Shown one piece after another: positions 58,739 through 64,000 of a stretch of 64,000 nt of DNA (positions are counted from its first letter, which is position 1; each line of letters opens with the position of its first letter). The notes below the pieces were generated by a model. The model made no database searches. It had not been told where the DNA came from and saw nothing but the letters and a program-made list of their open reading frames with translations. A program made the position numbers and the translations under genes. Origin of the DNA: Acidobacteriota bacterium (GTDB lineage: Bacteria > Acidobacteriota > Aminicenantia > Aminicenantales > Saccharicenantaceae); contig JAQURD010000003.1 in assembly GCA_028749115.1 (NCBI GenBank), forward strand, positions 186,001-250,000, written 5' to 3'.

Positions 58739-59215
58739 ATGTTTTTTAAGGTTGGCCTCGGCTTTGATTCCCACCGTCTGGTCTCAGGCCGGCCATTAAT
58801 TATAGGCGGGGTGAATATTCCTTCTCCCTTGGGCTGTCTGGCTCATTCTGACGGTGACGTCCTGGTTCATTCTCTTATTGATGCCCTGTTAGGTGCCGCC
58901 GGCCTGGGCGACATTGGCCAGAGATTTCCGGATACTGATCCGGCTTATGAAAATATTTCGAGTCTGGAATTGCTGCGGGCAGTTATGACAGAGATTAAGG
59001 CTTCAGGCCTGGCTGTGGTTAATGCTGATTCGATCATTATTCTGGAAAAACCCAGGCTGGCGCCTTTTATTTCTCAAATGAAGACCGGTCTCTGTCCCCT
59101 CCTGTCTATAACCCCGGCAAACCTCGGAATTAAAGCCAAAACAGCAGAAGGGCTGGGCGAGATAGGATCTGGCCAGGCAATTGAGGCCTGGACAACTATC
59201 CTGCTTAGTGGATAA
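58739..59215 (+). CDS. ispF: 2-C-methyl-D-erythritol 2,4-cyclodiphosphate synthase
   Basis: IspF forms the cyclic diphosphate in the MEP isoprenoid pathway. The 158-residue enzyme has GLGFDSHRLVSGRPLIIGGV (metal Asp/His), LAHSDGDVLVHSLIDALLGA and GDIGQRFPDTDPAY. It ends with the AKTAEGLGEIGSGQAI motif. ATG 58739 follows AGGTGAGG; a GTG one codon earlier is less likely. Confidence 0.96.
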   Translation: MFFKVGLGFDSHRLVSGRPLIIGGVNIPSPLGCLAHSDGDVLVHSLIDALLGAAGLGDIGQRFPDTDPAYENISSLELLRAVMTEIKASGLAVVNADSIIILEKPRLAPFISQMKTGLCPLLSITPANLGIKAKTAEGLGEIGSGQAIEAWTTILLSG

Positions 59216-59235
59216 GTCCGGCAGATTCGTTTTTT

Positions 59236-59264
59236 TTGCTTTAATTTCCAGGTTTTGTTATAAT
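59236..59264 (+). promoter_or_regulatory. promoter of the glutamate dehydrogenase gene
   Basis: TTGCTT (59236-59241) and a perfect TATAAT (59259-59264) are 17 bases apart. The expected start near 59271 gives a leader of about 125 nt. Confidence 0.65.
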
Positions 59265-59335
59265 TACTTCTAATTCAGGGGAGTAGGATTTTTAGATTCA
59301 GGTAATTTAAAATAAAAAATAAATTCAATAAACCA

Positions 59336-59363
59336 CAGGGTGGAGTAGCCTGTTACTCTTCTG
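59336..59363 (+). promoter_or_regulatory. hairpin in the glutamate dehydrogenase leader
   Basis: GAGTA (59343-59347), a six-base loop and TACTC (59354-59358) form a stem, with CAG/CTG (59336-59338, 59361-59363) as a possible outer pair. It lies about 33 nt before the ATG and ahead of the AAAGGAG ribosome site. Confidence 0.4.
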
Positions 59364-59395
59364 AACAAATAAAATTCTTTGAAAGGAGTGTCTAA

Positions 59396-62278
59396 ATGAA
59401 GTCTTGGAAAGAGATGTCAGAAAAATCAGGCCTGTCTGAAAACCAGCTGAAAAAACTTGAAGCTATTATTTTAAAGGACAATTATTTTCCGGCTGATTCT
59501 GTCAGGCAGGAAATTGAAACATTTTGCACAGACCTGGGCTTGAGTGACCTATATTTTAAGAGCCTGCCGCTCGAAACAATCGCCCGTCACCTTGAAGCCC
59601 TCAGGGCTGGTGAAATTCTAGCCATGGTGAGGGAGGAAAAGACAGTCAGCCTGGATCTGGCCACTGAATCATCTGATGAAGCCCTTTATCTCATTGAAGA
59701 TAACCGCTGCCGGGTGATTGAAATTGAGGAGAAAATAGAGAAGCAGTACCCTGGCTGCCGGATTCAATCTTACCGTTCAGAAGGAAAACTGCGGGGAAGA
59801 GAACATCTTCGCTGGTATCTAGTCAGGAAACCCGATTTTGCCGGCCGTAATGTTAAGCCGGAAGAAACGGATCTAAAAAAGATAGCCGATAAAAATTTTC
59901 TTTCTTCCCTTTCCCGCGAGACCTATACTTACTATCAGGAATTGATCAAAAAAGTCAGTGAGACAGAGAGTCCATATATTGATGCCAGTCGCTCCAAACA
60001 GGATAAAAGCCTGCGTGTTTCCATTATTTGCCAGAGCGATTCTATCCAGCGGTTTTTTAGTAATGTCTCGAAGGTGCTTAATTCTCATGGGCTGGTCTCA
60101 AAGGGTAAATGTCTGGAGCCTCTGGCCAACGGCAAAACAATAGTTAGTTTTTGTGTTGATGATCTAACCGGTGAACAGAAATTACAGGATCTGATGTCTG
60201 ATCTGAGTCTGATTTACGTTATACCGGAAAGCCCCCTCTCCAGGCTATTTAGAGAGGGCAAGCTCAATGCCCAGGAAGCAGTATTTGGGGCCGCTGCCTG
60301 GAGTTTCTGCTATCAATTTCTGAGTAGCTTTAATGAAGAGTATGTCAAGCTTTCTAAAGCTCTAAAGGACATGCCAGAACTTCTTGGACTGGTGCGTGAT
60401 ATGAAAGTCCGGCTGGCTAAAGAGACATTTAATGAAGAAAGAGTCTGGGAAGCACTTAGTGGTAATTATCTGCTGATTAAAAAGCTATACGCTGCTTTCG
60501 ATAAAAAATTCAATCCCTTGAGTCACCAGCCAAAGATTAATGAGAACCTTAAAGCTCTCAGCAAAGAAATCAGCCAGCAGGTGCAGGTTAGCTCCGACCG
60601 CCTGGTCTTGCTGACTGTTATTACTTTTATTAACTCTATCTTGCGGACAAATTTTTACAAAAAAGAGAAAGTCTCAATTTCCTTTATGTATAAGCCGGAT
60701 TTCCTTAACCGGGTGGATTATCCCGTTATTCCCTTTGGGCTTTTTCAGGTTGTTGGCCGCGAGTTTCGCGGTTTTCATATCCGTTTTCGCGATATAGCCC
60801 GCGGCGGAATTCGCATTGTCCGTTCAATAAACTATCCGACTTATGTCCGCAACTCTGAGTCAATCTTTGATGAAAACTATAATCTGGCTTATACCCAGCA
60901 GAAGAAAAATAAAGATCTGCCTGAAGGTGGCTCGAAGGGAGCCGTTTTACTTAGCTGGGGCTTCAATGACCAGATGGCCAAAGCTTTTAATAAATATATA
61001 GATGGTTTATTAGATTTGATGATGCCCGATGACAGTATTGTTGATTATTATGGCCAGGAAGTTATCCTTTTCCTGGGTCCTGATGAGTGGACGGCTGAGA
61101 TGATGGATGGTGCAGCTGAAAGGGCCAGAGCTCGTGGTTATAAGTTCTGGAAAGCATTTACCACCGGGAAGGAGCTCAGTATGGGTGGCGTTCCTCATGA
61201 CCGCTATGGCATGACCACCAATTCTGTTCATGAATATGTCCTGGGTACCTTAAAAAAGCTAGGTTTAAAAGAGGAAAACGTGACCAAAGTTATGACTGGG
61301 GGTCCTGACGGCGACCTTGGCTCCAATGAAATCCTGATTTCCAAAGATAAAATTCTGGCTCTTGTTGATGGTTCTGGAGTTCTTTATGATCCTCAAGGGA
61401 TTAACCGGAAAGAATTGACCAGATTGGCTAAAGCCAGAAAGATGGTAGAAAATTTCAACCGTGACCTCCTGTCTCCTCAGGGTTTTATGGTCAATATTAA
61501 AGACCGTGAGATAACTCTGCCCGATGGTGAAAAGGTGGAAAACGGACTCGATTTCCGTAATAACTTCCATCTGCATCCTAAATTCAGAGCTGATATCTTT
61601 GTGCCCTGCGGCGGGCGGCCGGCTTCCGTTAACATCAATAACTGGAAAGCCTGGCTGGATGAGAATGGAAAGCCGCGATTCAAAGCCGTCATTGAAGGTG
61701 CTAACCTCTTTCTGACTCAGGAAGCCAGGCTCAGGCTGGAAGAAAAAGGTGTCATTATTTATAAAGATGCTTCTGCCAACAAAGGCGGTGTCACCTCTTC
61801 TTCGCTGGAAGTGCTCTCCAGCCTGGTCATGACTGACAAAGAATATGATGACTTGATGTGCGTTAAGGGCGGCGTTGAATCGGAATTCAGAAAACAGTAC
61901 ATCAAAGAAATTCTCGAAGACATCAGGGAAAATGCCCGGCTGGAATTTGAAATCATCTGGAAAGAAAATGCCAGAACCGGCACACCAAGAACTATTTTGA
62001 CTGATATGATTAGCGAAAAAATAAATGTGATCAAAGATGCTATCCGTGAATCTGATCTCTTCCAGGACAAAGCCCTGTTAAGGAAAGTCATTGAAGCGGG
62101 TGTTCCAAAGTCTTTGTTAGATCTGGTAAGCGTGAACCGCCTGCTGGCCAAGTTGCCGGAGAATTATCTCAGAGCACTATTTGCTTCTCGCCTGGCCGGG
62201 CGCTATGTTTATGCCCATGGACTTGAGGCTAACGAAGTAGATTTTTACCGTTTCATTGAAGATTTTAAAAAAAGCTGA
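59396..62278 (+). CDS. large NAD-type glutamate dehydrogenase
   Basis: The 960-residue enzyme interconverts glutamate and 2-oxoglutarate plus ammonia. The N-terminal half (about 1-400) holds regulatory, ACT-like sequence. The catalytic core (about 410-860) has NKDLPEGGSKGAVLLSWGFN (Lys/Gly motif), GPDEWTAEMMDGAAERARAR and MTGGPDGDLGSNEILISKDK, followed by a helical end. It is of the large GDH class, well above the 450-residue hexameric type. AAAGGAG precedes the ATG. It converges on pstB. Confidence 0.92.
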   Translation: MKSWKEMSEKSGLSENQLKKLEAIILKDNYFPADSVRQEIETFCTDLGLSDLYFKSLPLETIARHLEALRAGEILAMVREEKTVSLDLATESSDEALYLIEDNRCRVIEIEEKIEKQYPGCRIQSYRSEGKLRGREHLRWYLVRKPDFAGRNVKPEETDLKKIADKNFLSSLSRETYTYYQELIKKVSETESPYIDASRSKQDKSLRVSIICQSDSIQRFFSNVSKVLNSHGLVSKGKCLEPLANGKTIVSFCVDDLTGEQKLQDLMSDLSLIYVIPESPLSRLFREGKLNAQEAVFGAAAWSFCYQFLSSFNEEYVKLSKALKDMPELLGLVRDMKVRLAKETFNEERVWEALSGNYLLIKKLYAAFDKKFNPLSHQPKINENLKALSKEISQQVQVSSDRLVLLTVITFINSILRTNFYKKEKVSISFMYKPDFLNRVDYPVIPFGLFQVVGREFRGFHIRFRDIARGGIRIVRSINYPTYVRNSESIFDENYNLAYTQQKKNKDLPEGGSKGAVLLSWGFNDQMAKAFNKYIDGLLDLMMPDDSIVDYYGQEVILFLGPDEWTAEMMDGAAERARARGYKFWKAFTTGKELSMGGVPHDRYGMTTNSVHEYVLGTLKKLGLKEENVTKVMTGGPDGDLGSNEILISKDKILALVDGSGVLYDPQGINRKELTRLAKARKMVENFNRDLLSPQGFMVNIKDREITLPDGEKVENGLDFRNNFHLHPKFRADIFVPCGGRPASVNINNWKAWLDENGKPRFKAVIEGANLFLTQEARLRLEEKGVIIYKDASANKGGVTSSSLEVLSSLVMTDKEYDDLMCVKGGVESEFRKQYIKEILEDIRENARLEFEIIWKENARTGTPRTILTDMISEKINVIKDAIRESDLFQDKALLRKVIEAGVPKSLLDLVSVNRLLAKLPENYLRALFASRLAGRYVYAHGLEANEVDFYRFIEDFKKS

Positions 62279-62283
62279 ATTAA

Positions 62284-63045
62284 TTAGCTAATTTCACCAG
62301 TGATGTAGGCCCGGGTTCTGGCGTCTTGAGGAGCAGTCAGGACTTCAGAAGCCGGGCCAAATTCTATTAGCTCTCCCATATAGAGAAAAGCCGCATAATC
62401 AGCCAGACGTCTGGCCTGACGGAGAATATGTGTCACGACGACAATCGTATAATTTATTTTCAGGTTCTGGAGCTGGGCTTCTACCTTGCGGCTGGATTGA
62501 GGGTCGAGAGCTGAAGTTGGTTCATCACACAGAATGATTTCTGGTTCGACAGCCAGCCCGCGAGCTAAACAAAGCCGCTGTTGCTGGCCGATGGACAACT
62601 GGCTGGCTGGCTCATTTAATCTGTCTTTAACTTCGTCCCAGAGCCCCGCCTGGCCAAGATATTTTTCTACCAGTTGGTTTAGTTTGGCCTTTTTTAAAGA
62701 CTGATGGAGCTTAGGACCAAAGGCTATATTATCATAGATGGACATGGGCAAAACTTGTGGCCTCTGGGAAAGCAAGCCCATTTTTTTTCTGATCTGGGTG
62801 ACGTCAATTTCCTGCTGGCAGATATCCTGATTATCAAGCAGGATCTGGCCTTCGACTCTGGCTTCCTCGACCTCATCCAGCAGGCGGTTAAACGATTTCA
62901 ACAGTGTTGTTTTACCGCAACCAGAAGGTCCGATGACGACAGTCAGGCTATTGGCCGGGATATTTAGATTGATGTTTTTTAAAACCTGATTCTTACCATA
63001 ATAAACATTCAGGCCTTTGATACTCAATCGCCCGGTTTCAACCAT
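62284..63045 (-). CDS. pstB: phosphate ABC transporter ATPase
   Basis: The 253-residue ATPase of the Pst system has Walker A (VIGPSGCGKTTLLKS), signature region (LSIGQQQRLCLARGLAV, with Ile where most PstB have Gly), Walker B (ILCDEPTSALDP) and the H-loop (VVVTHILRQARRLADYAAFL). It powers high-affinity phosphate uptake. GGAGAAAATT precedes the ATG. It is last of pstC-pstA-pstB here, and phoU does not follow. Confidence 0.93.
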   Translation of the reverse strand: MVETGRLSIKGLNVYYGKNQVLKNINLNIPANSLTVVIGPSGCGKTTLLKSFNRLLDEVEEARVEGQILLDNQDICQQEIDVTQIRKKMGLLSQRPQVLPMSIYDNIAFGPKLHQSLKKAKLNQLVEKYLGQAGLWDEVKDRLNEPASQLSIGQQQRLCLARGLAVEPEIILCDEPTSALDPQSSRKVEAQLQNLKINYTIVVVTHILRQARRLADYAAFLYMGELIEFGPASEVLTAPQDARTRAYITGEIS

Positions 63046-63073
63046 AATTTTCTCCAGATAATGTTAATTAGCT

Positions 63074-63958
63074 TCATTTTATTCTATGCCGGCTTAATTT
63101 CCTCCCTAGAAATCTCGTCAGCAGGCTAATAAAAAGGATAAGGAGTGTCAGGATGGCGGCTGAAGCAAAGGCTCGCTGCTGAACTTCAGGAAAGGGCGAG
63201 TTAAGCTGGAAAAAAATCGCCAGGGGGAGAGTGGCGACTGGCTGAAGAAGGGAAGTGGTTATCCGGTCAGTATAACCTGCAGTAAATAATACTGACGCGC
63301 CATCCCCCAACCCGCGTCCCAGGGCGATCAGGGTAGAAGTGATTAAACCGGGCAAAGCTTGCCGCAAGACAACATGCCTGGCTGTCTGCCAGCGGGTAGC
63401 GCCAAGGGAGTAGCTGGCCTCCTTTAGTTCGTTTGGAACCAGTCTGATGGTTTCATCCATGGCCCGGCTGAGAATGGGCAGTTCTACCAGGGCGATGGTC
63501 AGCATGCCAGCTAGAAGAGAGGCCCGCAGATGGCACATCAGCATTAATAAGAAACCAAAAACTCCATAAACTATGGAGGGAATTCCCCAGAGCACATCCA
63601 GAAAAAGCCGGATAATTTCAGATAAAAAAGATTTCTTTTTAAGATAGGTATTTAGATAGATAACAATTGGCAGGGCGATCATCAGGGCGATTAGTGTAGC
63701 TCCGAAAGAGATTTCAATCGAACCTACGATGGCATTGAGGATACCGCCTCTTTTGCCCAGGTAATAGCCTGTGCCAGGTGTCTTAAATATCATTGATAAT
63801 TTCAAAGCTGGCAGGCTTTTCCACAGAATAGAAACCACTATGATAGAAAGAATTAACGAGACCAGAATAACTGAGGCCAGAAGAAAAAATCTAAAAACTG
63901 TTTCGGCCGTTCGCCTTCTCCTCAGGCGGGAATCAACTACGGTTTGATGGCTTCTCAT
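63074..63958 (-). CDS. pstA: phosphate ABC transporter permease PstA
   Basis: The 294-residue inner-membrane permease has about six helices and the EAA-type loop (ELKEASYSLGATRWQTARHV). It also has GYYLGKRGGILNAIVGSIEI and GLGDGASVLFTAGYTD, typical of PstA. AGGAGAAGAG precedes the ATG. The start overlaps the pstC stop (ATGA). Confidence 0.93.
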   Translation of the reverse strand: MRSHQTVVDSRLRRRRTAETVFRFFLLASVILVSLILSIIVVSILWKSLPALKLSMIFKTPGTGYYLGKRGGILNAIVGSIEISFGATLIALMIALPIVIYLNTYLKKKSFLSEIIRLFLDVLWGIPSIVYGVFGFLLMLMCHLRASLLAGMLTIALVELPILSRAMDETIRLVPNELKEASYSLGATRWQTARHVVLRQALPGLITSTLIALGRGLGDGASVLFTAGYTDRITTSLLQPVATLPLAIFFQLNSPFPEVQQRAFASAAILTLLILFISLLTRFLGRKLSRHRIK

Positions 63959-64000
63959 CTGTCTCTTCTCCTGCTCAATCTGGCTAAATATAACCGGGCC
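63955..64000 (-). CDS. pstC: phosphate ABC transporter permease PstC, C-terminal end
   Basis: Only the last 14 codons are in the window. The frame reads ARLYLARLSRRRDR and stops at a TGA that overlaps the pstA ATG. The basic C-terminal tail and the pstC-pstA-pstB order support the call, but the sequence alone is too short to prove it. Confidence 0.6.
   Translation of the reverse strand, partial: ARLYLARLSRRRDR

Noticed and set aside
59208-59216. AGTGGATAA as a DnaA box
   Set aside because: A single isolated site with one mismatch inside the ispF end; expected by chance.
1-64000. CRISPR arrays, insertion sequences or prophage genes
   Set aside because: No regularly spaced direct repeats, transposase or phage-structural ORFs were noticed anywhere in the window.

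Overview
The window reads as chromosomal DNA of an anaerobic, diderm (Gram-negative-type) bacterium. Envelope genes such as an AMIN-domain amidase, a LolB-like lipoprotein, an MlaEFD lipid-transport set and a TolC protein imply an outer membrane. A group 4 [NiFe] hydrogenase operon and a polyferredoxin imply fermentative or anaerobic energy metabolism. The combination (CarD, archaeal-type phosphoglycerate mutase, very large NAD-type glutamate dehydrogenase, divergent Hfq-like protein) would fit an Acidobacteriota/Aminicenantes-like lineage. That placement is inference from gene content only. No insertion sequence, prophage or CRISPR array was seen.

Layout. 1-2.6 kb (minus): rpmH-rnpA-yidD-yidC-jag. 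2.7-5 kb (plus): carD, a CNNM/CBS transporter, smpB. 5-6.3 kb (minus): pdxA with an Hfq-like gene. 6.5-7.6 kb (plus): a small His-rich ORF and an in-frame chimera left by deletion of a Czc-type metal efflux operon. 7.6-14.2 kb (minus): one operon of ECF sigma factor, anti-sigma factor, Spy-like protein, MacA-like adaptor, MacB-like ATPase and permease, and TolC, ending at a strong terminator. 14.3-19.3 kb (plus): apgM, amidase, a Tat-exported DUF362 protein and a NapH-NapG-like fusion. 19.4-23.4 kb (minus): yceD-rpmF-plsX-fabG-acpP-fabF. 23.8-26.7 kb: a small conserved ORF coupled to polA. 26.8-27.9 kb: a GNAT-like protein.

28.1-38.1 kb (plus): eleven hydrogenase genes plus a maturation protease. 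Three antiporter-like subunits, NuoJ-, NuoK- and NuoA-like subunits, then NuoB-, C-, D-, H- and I-like subunits follow one another. The large subunit keeps all four NiFe-site cysteines, so this is a hydrogenase and not complex I. 38.1-40.7 kb (minus): dnaA-dnaN with DnaA-box-like sites in the dnaA leader. 40.9-44.9 kb: rpmB, rel, a GT9 glycosyltransferase, an FmdB-type zinc ribbon and a 41-residue membrane peptide gene. 45-50.8 kb (plus): a secreted Memo-AMMECR1 fusion, a small membrane protein, then lolB-like, ispE, tRNA-Gln, prs, rplY and pth, an order also known from Pseudomonas. 50.8-59.2 kb (plus): rpsF-rpsR-rplI-dnaB, mlaE-mlaF-mlaD, radA, yacL, ispF. 59.4-62.3 kb: the large glutamate dehydrogenase. 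62.3-64 kb (minus): pstB-pstA and the end of pstC.

The most general observation concerns expression. Several transcription-unit heads (carD, apgM, the amidase, the hydrogenase operon, the GT9 gene) carry a good -35/-10 promoter whose -10 box lies only 7-9 nt before the ATG, with no usable Shine-Dalgarno site. This suggests leaderless mRNAs at unit heads, while downstream genes use strong AGGAGG-type sites.
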